A stretch of DNA of 64,000 nt. Source: Aquila chrysaetos chrysaetos (taxonomy: Eukaryota > Chordata > Aves > Accipitriformes > Accipitridae). Position numbers and translations under genes: made by a program. The DNA is taken from contig NW_024470328.1 of NCBI RefSeq assembly GCF_900496995.4, forward strand, positions 248,001 through 312,000, in the 5' to 3' direction. A model generated the notes under the pieces. The model saw nothing but the letters and a program-made list of their open reading frames with translations, was not told the origin of the DNA and searched no databases. How positions within the stretch are numbered: the stretch's first letter is position 1; every line of letters begins with the position of its first letter. Below, piece by piece: positions 44,257 through 56,339 of this stretch.

Positions 44257-46727
44257 GTTGAGGAGCAAAAGGTACTAGTGAGTTAGGCCAGACTTCTCTC
44301 AGCAAAACATATTGCATGTCTCATTGCAACCCCACATTCAGACTCTCTCTTTTTAGGAAGACCTCTCTGCAGCTCCCTCACTTGAGCTCCACCTTTTGCT
44401 GGCTGAGGGGGCCATTGGGAGCAGGGACTTTGTAATGGGCTCTCGAGCAGTCCTTCTTGCTCTGCAGTGAGAGAGAACTAGGAACACAGGCTGATCTCAA
44501 ATTAAATACACTCATGACATATCAAAGAGTTTTTCAGCATTGCTGTTCTCAAATTGCCCAACTGCAGAACAGAGCTGAGGGGATTCTGTTTTGTTCGTTT
44601 TGTTCTAGTTGCACTTGCCACATTTAGGAGTGGGTTTGGGTGGTTGAAATCCCTGACATTTCTAATGCACTCCAAGTGAAATCTTGTGGATCCCGAGAGG
44701 CAAAGGGACAGTCCCTTAGTGCAGAGTAAGGAGAGCTGCTCTGCCCATCAGTCCTGTTCTCAGCTGTCCTGTGCTGGCAGCCTGGAGCTGGAGGAGGGTC
44801 CCACTCAGGTGTTCCCCTAAAAAGAAACTGGATGCTCTTGAGAGCAGAGGAAGCCAAGTTCAAAAAGCAGATGCCAGACTCCTTGGCTTTTCTCGGGGTA
44901 CTTGAGGAGGACCTCATCTCTCCCCTCCCAGACTGGGACACAAAGGCACCATTGCAGCTGCCCATGTACAGCTGCCCAACAGCATTTCCACAGCCTTAGC
45001 AGCGAGGTGTCTTCTCCATGGCGATCCTAGGTAGCAGAGAGATACTATGGGAGAGCTGTGCCCTTCTGGAGGGCACCCTGCAGCCCAGCAGGACACCCCA
45101 GGGACATAGCTGAATGTCCTAAAGCTGCCCGGAGGAGACTTGGGCACTTTGCTGCCATAGACACGTCTGCAAAGCAGGACCCAAAGGGTCGGCATCTGAA
45201 CAGGAGAGGAACCTGCCACCCCTGACCCCCACCCCCCACACTGACTCAGCAAATCCAACGGTGAGAACAAGGGCAGCACAGGCAGGAGCGGATGACACTG
45301 GAAGGCCATCATGCTCCTGCCAAGGGAGGAGGGACACACAAAGATAGACACAGGGGGTTGTCCTTTTCTGGGCTCTGGATGCTGCAAGGGCAATGCAAGT
45401 CTCAGACCTCATGCGTTTGAGGGCAGAGGCTCTGCTTACACTGGGAAAGGAGACCAGGGAGGAGTTGCTCAGGGGAAGGTGTCTGTGCTGCAGGGACAGC
45501 AGGGAGGTGCCCACATCCACCTCCCCAGCGTTTCTGGCAGCAGCTCCCTCTCACTGCCTGCCCCTGTCTCTGCTGCTTGGAGCTGTTCTGCCAGGAGCTG
45601 TCTCCCTGTCCCCAGCTCAAATCCCTGTCCGTGCTCACAAACCCCATCCCACTTGCTGTGTATTCACCTCTGCCTGCAAACACCTCTCAGGGGCAGGGCA
45701 CTGCCCAGGGGCATCTCTGCTTGTGCAGGGGCTAAAGAGCAGATCACAGAGAACCTGATGTGGCTGGAAAGGGGAAGTTGTTGCTGAGCTGATGTGCTGC
45801 TTGAGAAACCCCCTTAAAAATGTCATGAGGTAGAGCTGAAACTGTGAGAAGCCCTGACCCATGCAACACTTTCTTGAGAGCAGAAGGACTGTGCCCTGCT
45901 CTACCCTGCCCTAGCCTGCCGGGGGTCGTTCCTTCCGCCCACAGCTTCTCCCTGCATGGTCATGGGGAGCTCCCTGGGCAGGCTGAGAGCTGACACTGGC
46001 AGACAGCAGAGTCCCTGCCCCAGCACACATCGCCCTGGGCTGCAGGGTACCTGCTTGGAAGGACAGCCGTGGGCACCCCTGGGTGCACACCCACCTTCAC
46101 ACCACTGTAGCCATTACCAGGAGAAGGAGGCTATCTCTCTCTGTCCCTCTGATGGTGAAGCAGGGAAGCCCTGCTCTGGAGCATGTCCTCCTCCTCCACA
46201 CCAGAGAAAAAGCAAGGAGAGACATCCTGACAGGTCCCATCAGCCCTGGCACGTGCCAAGTCTAGGCAGCACTTCCAAGAACTCATCAGTATTGCCCTGC
46301 AACCAGAGACTTACCCTGTGAAGGGCTGTCAAGATTTTTCTCCAGGTCAGCTCTCCTCTCTCCTCCCACCCCAGACTGCCTTTAACCTCCCTCTCCCTTC
46401 CCTCCTCTCCCCTTGGTGCCTGCAGGCAGTGCCCTCAGCCCTGCTGCGCTTTGCAGAGGAGCTGCTCCTGGGCAGAGCTGTCTCTCTGCAGTGCTGCCCG
46501 CTTGCCAGGAGCTCCCTCTGTCCCAGGAGCCCAGCCCAGCTCAGCAGCAGAGGACCAGCCCAAGGCAGCACTTTCTCTGCCCCCTCTGGGCTCCCTCCAG
46601 GTGTCCCTGGGGCTCCAGGGGAACCTGCTGGCAAACAGCCTGAAGCAATCACTGATGTTCCCTCCTTCAGCTGGGGAGACACACTTCTTTCCAGCAGTGT
46701 TATTTCCCCTATCAGAGGCAGAGGGTC

Positions 46728-47150
46728 CTGGTTTCAACTAGGATAGAGTTAATTGTCTTCCTAGTAGCTGGTATAGTGCTATGTTTTGAGTTACGTATGA
46801 GTAGAATGTTGATAACACACTGATGTTTTCATAATAGTCTTCCTCTTTGGGGGTCTTTTTAAACTGTTTTTCCTTTTAGGTGGAGCTTGAGTGACTCTAG
46901 TCATACATACCTTTACTTTGATTGGCATAAAGTTCTCTCACCTTGCTTTTAAAGGTATATGCTAGAGAAAATTCAGAGCGCATGCTCCGTGGGGGGGTGG
47001 TCGCACATTGGAGGTGGGTAATTTTGGGATGGAGGTGTGTTTTGGTATTATAATGATGTTATAATGAGCAAAGTTCACCCAAAGGACATGGTGTTGCATG
47101 TCAGTACCCCAGAAATGGGCACGTGTGATATAAATCAGAAGTAGGGCATT
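46728..47150 (+). mobile_element. ERVL-type LTR fragment at the inner edge of the left arm
   Basis: 'tcctggtttcaactaggatagagttaattgtc' and 'gttgataacacactgatg' match the start of the avian ERVL-type LTR. Downstream similarity fades and the 3' end is not visible. It begins exactly where the inverted arm ends. Confidence 0.7.
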
Positions 47151-47589
47151 AGGTCGACAAAATCCCCATTATTTTACCTTCCTTGATTCAATGCAGGGAC
47201 CAACCGTTCTTGTTCCTATCATTCCAGTTCCCTATCCCTGCAATCACAGAGCCTCGCCACAGCGTCTCCACTCCACTCCACCTTCCGTGTTACTTTTCAG
47301 AGTCAGCATACCAAATTCCCCTGGTGTTGCTAACATCTAAAGTTGCAGGTTTTGTTGCTTAGAGAACTACCATGGAACCGATTCTTTACGTGCCCACTGC
47401 ATTCCACCCTGGAGGTTCACCTTACTTTGAGGAGGGGGGGGTGTCATATCAATAAGTCACCTCCAGCAATCATTCCACAAAAGGTCACCCCACATTCCTT
47501 TTCCAACACCTTGTAACGTCTCTGGGACCTCGCGATCCTTGCCTTGCCCCCACAGTGTGTGTGTGTGGGTGGTGTTAATTGTGAGAAGG
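47151..47589. other. Unassigned intergenic DNA
   Basis: No gene or repeat is recognised. A G-rich run lies near 47,440 and a (GT)n patch near 47,557. Confidence 0.4.
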
Positions 47590-48041
47590 TGTAGTGGTTT
47601 CAGCCCAGCCGGTAACAAAGGACCACACAGCCGCTCGCTCACTCCTCCCGCCCCCCTCCAGTGGGATAGGAGGGAGACGGAGGAGAGAAAAGAAAAAAAA
47701 CCTGGAACCTCGAGGGTTGAGATAAGGGCAGTTTACTGGGACAACGCAAAAAAAGTTACAACAACGATGGTACTAATGAAAGAGTATACAGAAAAGAGTG
47801 ATGCACAGTGCAACTCCTCACCACCTGGGACCCGACGCTCCGCCACTCCCCCCACCGAAAGTCGAGAGAGAGAGAGCAGGAGAGCCCTCCCCCCGGGCCC
47901 ACTCCCCATATATATACTGGGCATGATGTCACATGGTATGGAATAGCTCCTTGGCTAGTTCAGGTCAGCTGCCCCGGCTATGCCCCCCCCACCTCCCAGG
48001 TTCCTGTAAAAATTAACTCTATCCCAGCTGAACCCAGGACA
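47590..48041 (-). mobile_element. Solo LTR, ERVL-type (452 bp)
   Basis: On the minus strand it runs from TGTCCTGGGTTCAGCTGGGA to GGGCTGAAACCACTACA. A perfect 5-bp duplication GAAGG flanks it (47,585-47,589 and 48,042-48,046), the size made by ERVL-type elements. There is no internal sequence. Confidence 0.9.
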
Positions 48042-48049
48042 GAAGGTTG

Positions 48050-48460
48050 GAGTGTGGGAAGGAGGGCTTTGGGGGTTAGGTGTTAAAATTGGGCGTTAGG
48101 GTTTAGGACTTAGAGCTTGACTTTTGGTGTTAGGGGTTAGGCAGAAGCTTCGGGAGGTTTGGTGTTCTGCTGAGAGTGTCTGGTTCATGTTTAGGGTGTG
48201 GGCTGGCTTTGTGGGTTAAGGTTTTACTTCAGACTCGGGCTGAGAGGGGGATTAAAGCTAGCATTTTAGTGCTAGGAGTATGGGTTATGGATTAGGGTAA
48301 GCAATAGAGTAGGAATAAGGGTATGGGGTTATGGGTTTGGGCTTTGCCTTCAAGGTAAGGTTGAGGTTAGGTATTAGAGTAGAGGATTCTTTTCAGTATG
48401 AGGGATAGCACTTAGGGGTAGTAACAGGGCTTAAGGTTACTGGTTAGAAATAAGGTAAAG
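48050..48460 (+). repeat. Degenerate telomere-like (TTAGGG) tract
   Basis: Variants of GGTTAGG, GTTAGGG, TTTAGGG and GGGTTA recur through about 400 bp (e.g. 'gggggttaggtgtt', 'gcgttagggtttagg', 'ggattagggtaag'), all G-rich on the plus strand. It is a decayed interstitial telomere-like array with no perfect run longer than two units. Confidence 0.65.
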
Positions 48461-48949
48461 GCCTATCATGAATGTTTTTAAAGTCAGTGTTGCAGCACCC
48501 TCCACATTACTTGAACCCCTTTTACCACATAAAAATCTTTCATCTCTGTTGGCCAAGCCCCTCTCTGTTCCCCCAAATCTCCCATCCCTTTTGTGCCAGT
48601 TCCTGCTGACCTCCCCAAATCTTTAATCTTGTTGGAGTCAGCTTTGTGATGACCTTCATGACTTCTGAACATCTGCCTCCCCACCGCTGGCCAGTCAGCT
48701 CCTGAGAAGTGACCTCACAGCCAGCATCCAAGGGGACACAATGTTCTCCTGTGCTGCAGAGGGCCCTACTCAGCTGGCCTAGCAGCACTGGAGGTGGGTG
48801 ATTCCCGGCACCACTGTGGCAGTACACCCCCCCCCTGCATCCCTCCAGCAGGAAACAAAACTTCTCCAGGAAGGGAGAAGGGGAAGGAAACCCTGGAGGC
48901 TGCAGGTTGAAATTTGAACTGGCCGATTGAAGTGCGCCAGGTACACCGA
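48461..48949. other. Unassigned intergenic DNA
   Basis: No gene is recognised. A C-run is at 48,828-48,835. Confidence 0.4.
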
Positions 48950-49205
48950 GGTGACCCTCCTAGCCAATAGGGTTAAATGACCACAGGTCAGATTCGACAG
49001 GGGTATAAATGGGGTCCTGCTGGAGGACATGTTGGCAGTCCTCCTCAGAGCAGCAGGTCTGCAGTCGGGGACTCCCCCTCGGGCTGGTGCACCGCCCGAG
49101 GTAACTCCTCGAGGGAGAAAGCCCTCAGCTTTTAGGTGAGTGATACACACATTTTGAGCCATCACTTTAAATCTTGGGGATTCTTAAGTTGGCTGTTTAT
49201 TCCTA
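48950..49205 (+). promoter_or_regulatory. Promoter-like segment, possible LTR fragment
   Basis: CCAAT (48,964-48,968) and TATAAAT (49,004-49,010) are spaced like a class II promoter. They are followed by a GC-rich part with a potential hairpin (CCCTCGGGC...GCCCGAGG, 49,075-49,100). The layout suggests the U3/R of an unidentified LTR cut by the CR1 that follows. No boundary is seen. Confidence 0.35.
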
Positions 49206-49209
49206 GTAA

Positions 49210-49480
49210 GGCTGAGTCAGGCTTATGTCCGTGGTACAAGACACAAGGACAAGAGGCAATGGGCAGGAAAAAGAGAGGGTCAGGGTACATACAGGGAGAA
49301 ACAAAGATAGTGAAGCGCTGGAAGCTGTTTCCCAGAGAATATGTGAAGGCTTGATCCTTGAATGTGATGAAGAGATGTTTGAATAAAGCCCTGAGTAACC
49401 TGGTCCGACCCTGCTTTGTGCAGGCGGTTGGTCAAGACACCTGCCAAGGTCCCTTCCAGCGTGAATGAATGATGCTGTCC
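49210..49480 (+). mobile_element. CR1 LINE 3' region
   Basis: This is the same CR1 copy type as 61,880-62,160 ('aagacacaaggacaagaggc', 'tttcccagagaatatgtgaa'). It lies within a third copy of the arm's outer edge. Confidence 0.75.
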
Positions 49481-51715
49481 TTCCTCCCCCTTCATGTCTT
49501 CCAATGAGGGAAAGCTCTCAGGTTCTCCCTGACCACAGAAGTCATTCACATCAGGTGCTGGGCTGCTTTGCAGTTGACCCCAAAGAGCCCTGACCACATT
49601 CTTTGCTTCCATTTTACTTCCCTGAAACTACAAGTGCTCCTGTTTTACTATTGTAACACCACCCAAAAAGAACAGACTACCCTGCTAATCTTTTCCCCAT
49701 TGGCCATGCATTACTTGTTTTGTAGCCTCTTTTGGTGTTTTTGAGAGGGTTCCTGTGGCATTTTCCACCTTGGTAGGCAACTCCATGAAGCGCATCCTTC
49801 TCTTTCATTTCCTGCAGTGTCCTGTAATTCTCCATATTCATCCACTGCTTGAGGCAGTGGCCCACAGACCTTAAATGTTGAGGTGGTGTATTTTCAGCCC
49901 AGAGGGCTCTTGAGACACTTGTGGATTTGGCCAAAGAAACCTCCAGAAGTTTTACAAGGCAAAGGGGACAAGGTTTGCACTGGGTCAGAATAACCTCATG
50001 CATTGGGACAGGCTGTGACATGACTGGCTGAGGAGTTGCCTGGGGGTTATGATGGATGCCATGTGGGCCAGCGGGTTTCCCATTCCTAAAGAGGATGGGA
50101 AAACTGGAGAATGTCCTTCAATAATCCTTCATGTGTTTGTGTGATTTCCCTAGGAGTCTCAGTATCTACCCCAAAAAGCATTAACCTGCCTAAATGTAAA
50201 TATCTGCAACATAGCGGTCTACATCTGCATCAGCCCCTCTGGGTAATGCCAGCTGAATCAGTGCCTGCCATACAAGGCATGACAGCCCATCCTCAAGGAC
50301 ACATCCAAAGCACTTCAGATGAAGGGTGGTCTTGCAAAAGGTCACCCTTTATGTTCCCCAGGTGGCCTGGACACTGCTGGTTTTTGTCTCCGGAGAGTGG
50401 CAGAGGCTGGATCTGATTTGTCATGAGCTCTGGAGGGAGCAAGGAAGCTTATAAAAAGCACCAGGAAGATCCAAAATGCTCAAGACCTCTTCTAAAGAGT
50501 GAGTGGTGTTGAGCATCAGCGATTGGCCATGTGTAGGTCTGCGAGAGAGGGTTGAGGAATGTTAGTGAGAAACAAGGGTATTGCTAATGGCTTTAGCAAA
50601 TCCTTACAACTATGTCTGAAAACAGAACTGGAAGGCAGTTGATATCGGTGTGTGGAGGTTGAGGAAGAGGATTGTCCTGGGAAGATGGCAGGAAGGCAGG
50701 CCCCTCCTGGGCAAATCAGGGCTGATATAGACATTTCAATGTAGTGTGCATGGACAGAGCCATGTGGGTGTATCAGTGAGTGAGTTAAAGGCAGGGAAAA
50801 GACTTGAAATATCGGGGCGGGGGTCCTGCTGAAGTGAAACAGGTTGAGTTTGTAATTTGAGGCAACAGCAGAAGAAGGAGGATGTGCAGTTCAGTGCTGG
50901 GATGTGGTGCTAAATAGAGGATTCTAACAAGTCTGGGCCTTGGAAATCTTGGGTGTAAATGAGCACTAGCAAGGCTTTAAAAGAAAAGGGATGGCTTGTG
51001 GGGAGCTCACAGGCATTGGCAAATCCTCAGAAAACCCCAGCTTGGTGTTGGAAGCAAGGAAGCAGGCACAGGCACAGGACAGTGTAGCTGTGGTGGAGAT
51101 GGCCGAGGGCCTTGGTGGGGCTTTGACACCCCAGCAGAGCAGAGACCCTTGTTCTCTTGGCTATGGCTTCTGTCTTTTCCACTGAGCCCCACTAGAGGAC
51201 ATGAGGTCCTTACAGCTCCAGTGCTGTGTTGCCTCTTCACCCACCCTTCACAGAACCTGCAAGGTGTTGTACTGCTGACCTGTAACTGGCAGCATCACAC
51301 ACTCCCACTTCCCATTGCCCCCAGGAAGAGCCCTGATCATCCCAAGAGGAAACGATGCCCCCTCCCCAGGGGATGGGGGTCAGGGCTTGGCCATCCAGCT
51401 TGCTGAAGCACATCAAGGGCTTTCACAGTGACCACCACTTTTAAATTTCCTCCTGTACCCAGTGCCTCCAACTTCCTGCTTCACCAACCCCCAGGGACAG
51501 GAACTTTGTCTGCTCATTCCCTGCATGGTCTCTTCAGTGACGGACTTCAGCAGGGCCTGCTAACACCCTCACAAACCTGGAGGTTTGCTTCTGACTTGGA
51601 CTTCTCTAGGAGCTTGGTCGGTCTCTAAGGATCTGCAGTTCAGGAACTCGGCACCAGAGGGCTCATTAGCATGCAAAACACCCCAAGGAGCCAAGTCTGG
51701 GCATAATTTGCCTTT
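49481..51715. repeat. Receptor-unit flank copy inside the spacer
   Basis: 49,480-49,610 matches 62,150-62,260 and the complement of 40,120-40,200. 50,100-50,230 matches 62,285-62,430. 50,420-50,760 matches 15,850-16,100. 50,820-51,700 matches 62,460-63,420. The site 51,102-51,107 is the paralogous empty site of the ERV-1 insertion. No receptor is present. Confidence 0.65.
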
Positions 51716-51720
51716 CGTCT

Positions 51721-52270
51721 TGTGGTAGGCTGACCCGGGCTGGGTGCCGGGTGCCCATCAAAGCCACTCTATCACTCCCCCTCCTCAGCTGGACAGGGGA
51801 GAGAAAATATAACAAAAGGCTCGTGGGTCAAGATAAGGACAGTTTAATAAAGTGAAAGCAAAGGTCACGTGCGAAAGCAAAGAAAAACAAATGATGTTAC
51901 TCTCTACTTCCCATCAGCAGGCGATGCCTAGCCACTTCCTGGGAAGCAGGGCTTCAGTATGCGTAGTGGTTGCTCTGGAAGACAAAAAATGCCCCCCTTC
52001 CGTCTCCCTTTACTTAGCTTTTATATCGGAGCTGACATCATATGGTATGGAATATCTGTTTGGTTAGTTTGGGTCAGCTGTCCTGGCTATGTCCCCTCCC
52101 AAGATCTTGCCCAGCCCCAGCCTGCCATTGAGGGGGGCAAAAATGTTGGAGACTCAGCAGTAGCCAAAACATTGGTGTGTCATCAACACCTTTCGAGCTA
52201 CCAATGCAGAGCACAGCACTACGAGGGCTGCTATGGGAGAATTAACTCCATCTCAGCCAGACCCAATACA
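51721..52270 (-). mobile_element. Solo LTR, ERVL-type (about 550 bp)
   Basis: On the minus strand it begins TGTATTGGGTCTGGCTGAGA and ends GTCAGCCTACCACA. It contains 'gagttaatt' and the complement of 'acagtttaataaag'. TG and CA ends are present, but no convincing flanking duplication is seen. Confidence 0.8.
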
Positions 52271-52739
52271 AGGCTTCAATTTCTCTGTGGTGAATTAGAG
52301 AGATTTCAGGCATGTAGTCAAAGTGAAAAGATGTCAAAGCAAAGAGACCAAGTGAATAAAATGCTTGATTTTGAATAGCCAATTTTGCATTCATCCCAAT
52401 GTATTTGGGTTACAGGAACGTCTTCAAGTAAAGTCTGCACCACCTAGACCCATGTGGCTGGATTGGCAGAGCCACTCCCCAGCAGGGGCAATCCCCATCT
52501 CCCAGGCTGAGGCATGCAGCCAAGATGCAAACGTCTTCAGTGCCAAATTCTTACAGGCCTCCAGGCAGAGCGTGAGCAATATTTTATGACCCACTGAGGC
52601 TGAACCATCAATCCCAGTTCCGCCCATCTCTTTATCCATACCTCCATCCATCCCTCCGTCCAGCCTTCCAGATGTCCTGTATGCAATCATATAATAAAAG
52701 ACACCCACTGATCATCCACCCTCATCCAGAAATCCAGCC
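52271..52739. other. Unassigned intergenic DNA
   Basis: No gene is recognised. A short CCAT-rich patch lies near 52,640-52,665. Confidence 0.4.
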
Positions 52740-54290
52740 CCTTCATCCTAGAAAGCCATGAGGTTGGTCTCTCATGATTCACCCTGGACAAATCCATGCT
52801 GGTCATGCCCAGTCGACTTCCTCTTCATCTTCCCAGAAATATCATCCAGGAGGACATGCTCAGGTACACACTGCTCTCCTATAGGAGGTTAAACAGCCTT
52901 TTGTTCCCCTGGTAGTCCTCTGGCCTGTGTTGGAAGATAGCTGTCAACTTTTTTGGAAGCTATCAGGGACTTGTCCCGATCTTCATGATCTGTCAAAAGT
53001 GATGCAGAGTGAGCCTTGCTACAAAATTGGCTTGCTCCCTCTCCAGCCTTGCATGATTCCTGACTGCTCCCAGGGGCTGTCAAAGGCTGAGTTTGCTCAA
53101 GTAACATCTGACTTGATCCCCACTTACTGCTGGTTGTTTTCCTCCAGGGTCCTGTCACCAGTCACAAAAGAATGGCAGAAGTCACAGCCAAAGAAGTCAT
53201 TAAGTTCCTCAGCCTCACCTGCTCCTACACTTGGGAAGTTCAGCAGCAGGCCCACATTATCCCTGTCTATTCCTTTACGGTTAAGGAACCAGTATCAGCT
53301 CATCTTGCTGCCTCTATCCTCCCCTGCATCTCTCAAGGCAATGGGAACTTTGGCTTTGGCATCACCCCTAGATCCTGGGACAGGGTTTCTACATTCTCTC
53401 TGCAGCTTTCCCTGCTTCCACCTCCTGCCTGCTGCCTTTTTGCCCTGGAGCTCAGTCAGTTCACACAAGCAGCCTCCTGAGATGGTTGCTTCTCTTCAGG
53501 AGTATTTGGGGAGATCTTTCTTGTGCTTGGAAGAGGCTGTCCTGTAAGGCCTATCAGATTTGTCATGCTGCTTCACCCTTCAGAGCTGCTTCCCATGGTA
53601 CCACTTGTCTCCGTCTCCTGAGTGTGTCAAAGTCTTCTCCTCTGGAGTCCCAGGTCTGTGTTCTGTGGCCGGCCTGACTCACTGCGTTTTGGTTTCTCAT
53701 CCCCCACTAATTCATGGCCATGACAGCCAAGACTGACACTGAATATCACACCTCTAGCTAGCTGTTCTTTGTTGACCAGGATCAGGTCCAGGCGCGATTC
53801 ACCCTTGGTGGCCCACCTGGCAGCTGTCTGAAGAAGTTGTCCCAATAGCCTTCAGGCTGCTGGCACCCTGTTGCTTCGCCTTGCCAGGGAATGCCAGGGC
53901 ACTTAAGTTCACCACAGGAACCTGCTCATGAACCTGGAGACTTCCTGGGGTTTCTGACAAAAGACCTTTTCTGTTTCCTCGCCCTGAGCAAGCACTTTGT
54001 AACTGCAAACACCAGGTCACTCCTGCTGACTCCTGCTCTCATCCTAAATGACAAAAGCTAGTCCAAGATGTTGCCTGTCACAGAGAGGACCTCCACAAAT
54101 CCAAGGTTCCCCTTCATACATGGGGCATAGTCCTCATCCTCCCTGCTGCTCCCTGGGCAGAGCCTGTATCCCTCCATTGCAGCACCACAGCTCAGCAAGC
54201 TGTCCCACCACATCTCGTTTAATCCAAAAACGTCACAGTTCTGTGACAAGCCATGGGTCTCCAGCTCCTCCTGGCAGTGCACATTTGGGC
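52740..54290 (-). mobile_element. Old CR1-like element, ORF2 order preserved, minus strand
   Basis: On the minus strand three ORF2 parts appear in the right order. The endonuclease is near 54,290-54,060 (GLNEMWWDS, AAMEGYRL). The linker is near 53,560-53,080 (complement gives DNVGLLLN and EELNDFFG). Reverse transcriptase-type text is near 52,930-52,740. All frames are broken. Confidence 0.6.
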
Positions 54291-56339
54291 CACAGCATCT
54301 CAGCTGGGGCAGCGTTATGGAGCAGACTTCTCACAGGGAGACCTGAACACTGGTCCTGACCAGAAAAATATTGAACATCGAGTTCTTAGGGCTGCTCTGC
54401 CCTGCACCGTGCTGCACATACAGCACGGCCATCAAACCTATGCTATGATGCACAGATCCCTTGGCCACAGGACAACCTCAGCAGCATGTTGTCACACAAG
54501 AGCCTGCAGGCAGGTTCCACTCTGTACTGGACATTACATCTCCTGCTTGGCCTTGACTGTATCTAACCGTGCAGCAAGATGTTCTCATGAAAACATCATT
54601 TCTGTTTGACAGTTGAGTTGATGAGTAGAGTTGTTCCTTGTAAGAAAACCCTACAGCAGCTTGAATGACCAAAACAGGAGACTGTCTTCTATGGATGGGA
54701 TCTGCATGCTTTGCTGTATTTGGGCTGAAGGCCCGTTCAGTGCTACACCACCTGGGGTTCCCACCATCTAAAGGGACCGAAGGTGATCTGCATGATTCTG
54801 TCCTTATAGTGTTAATGATGATGTACATAGTTTTAAAAGGTAGCTCACAGTGTCCGAATCCCTTTCTTACTGGGGTCATACCAGACCAGCACCTCCTAGA
54901 GAAAAAACCACTCTCAGCACCCTTGGATGCAGCCCCTGTGGTTCCTATGGACTGGTAAGGGTGTAGTTTGCTTGAGTAACCCCAGGCTTGATCCCCATCC
55001 ACTGCTGGTTGTTCTCTTCCAGAGTCCTGCCTCACAGCTCAAAGGCCTGGGAGACCTGGCTGGTATTGGCCGAGGCTGTGACATAGAGTACCTCAGATCT
55101 ACCTACACCTACACTTCCTCATTTCAGCAGTGGTCCTACCTTATCTCTTTTTCTTTAACAGTTTCTGAAGTACCAAAAGTTCGTCTTGGTGCCCTTGAAT
55201 TCCTTTCTGAGTTCCTACTGAGTTTTGATATGGACCATTGCTGTGCTTGGAGGATGCTGTCCTTGAAGACAAGATGTATCCAGGAACACTCTGAAAATTC
55301 TTGGTCTTTTATTGATTGTATCATCAAGGGACTGAATAAAAACCCCTGTGCGGCTTTGCTTCATGTTCATGCAATGCCTGCAGCTCTTGGGTGGGGAAGG
55401 AATAGACCTTGCCTCTCTGATGATATCTGATGATTGATGCCTCTGACTGAGGGCATCAGTCAAGGCCACACAGGCACCAAACCGCACTCTCTGCGATGCT
55501 GTCTGGAGTGTCTGTGTCATACCACCCTAAATGGGAATTGCTTTCCTGTAGGTCCTGTGAGGTCCATGCAAGCCTTGGCATCTGATGTAGCTCTGTGGCC
55601 CTGGATTTGGACATTAAATAGAGTACCTGTCCTGAATTCTGTTAGGCAATGTGGGGAAAAACATGGGACACATGCCATTATAGCCAGTGCAGGTATAGTA
55701 AATTCAGCTGATGGAAAAGAGGGAGACCCAGCTCTTGCTATGGTACATGACTGCAATCGTTCATATGAATACCTGTATAAACTGCCATGAAGAGAAGATG
55801 AGGAGTAGGAAGAGGTTCTTTTGGCCTTTATTTAGGCATAAGCTGTCATGTCACTTGGCCAAAGGAATTTCCCACCAGGCTCATACATGATTCCCAAGAT
55901 GTTGCCCTGTCTCTATGAATTTCTCCATTACAGTTTGCTGTTACCTACATGTATCTTGGACCACCTTTGGCAACTCAAATGTCACCAGGTATTTGCATCT
56001 AAACACCTGATTCCTGCCTTCCATCTCCATTAATTCAGATGAGAGCTGAGACAAGGAACTCACATGCAGGTGCCTATTTTGTGCACACCTGAAGAGAGGC
56101 AAGAGGAATCCCACCTCCTGTGGCTTTGTGGTGTGCATGGGAGGGAGCTGATTCCCCTTCAAATGCCATGAATAGAAACACAGGATGAAACGCCACCATT
56201 GACCGATGGATCCCTTCCCTCAGTAAGTGTAAAGAAGATCCCTGCCTTTCACTCTCTGAGCATCCTGTCTAAAAAATAACAAAATGATACAGGAAAAAGT
56301 AACTCTGAGAGAAGGATTATATTTCTGGAAAGAAAAAAA
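54291..56339. repeat. Receptor-unit flank copy, with old CR1 remnant
   Basis: 54,920-55,280 resembles 16,200-16,560 in the same orientation and includes the minus-strand CR1 linker remnant. 55,970-56,190 resembles 18,500-18,680. 54,300-54,900 and 55,280-55,970 are unassigned. Overlapping open frames (up to 185 codons) carry no domain. Confidence 0.5.

Larger units (their letters stand above)
40120..46727. repeat. Left arm of the inverted receptor duplication
   Basis: This arm is the reverse complement of 56,340-62,260. Matching points in order are 40,135 with 62,230; 40,860-41,000 with 61,357-61,500; 42,490-42,840 with 60,090-60,450; receptor C with receptor D; and 46,350-46,690 with 56,400-56,740. 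Identity is patchy by eye: almost complete at 40,640-41,000 and 46,350-46,690, but clearly lower at 41,560-41,800 and 44,300-46,000. A solo LTR (41,870-42,477) is extra in this arm. Confidence 0.85.

Noticed and set aside
46318-46746. A 142-codon frame and its partners at 56,366-56,942 as a possible new protein family
   Set aside because: The block is open in several frames on both strands because of GC-rich composition. There is no start context, domain or preferred frame, so it is kept as a conserved block only.
51716-52275. Target-site duplication for the LTR at 51,721-52,270
   Set aside because: The flanks CGTCT and AGGCT do not match well enough to claim a duplication.
54478-55035. A 185-codon minus-strand frame
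   Set aside because: No known motif, not conserved in the related block at 16.2 kb, and overlapping frames on the other strand.
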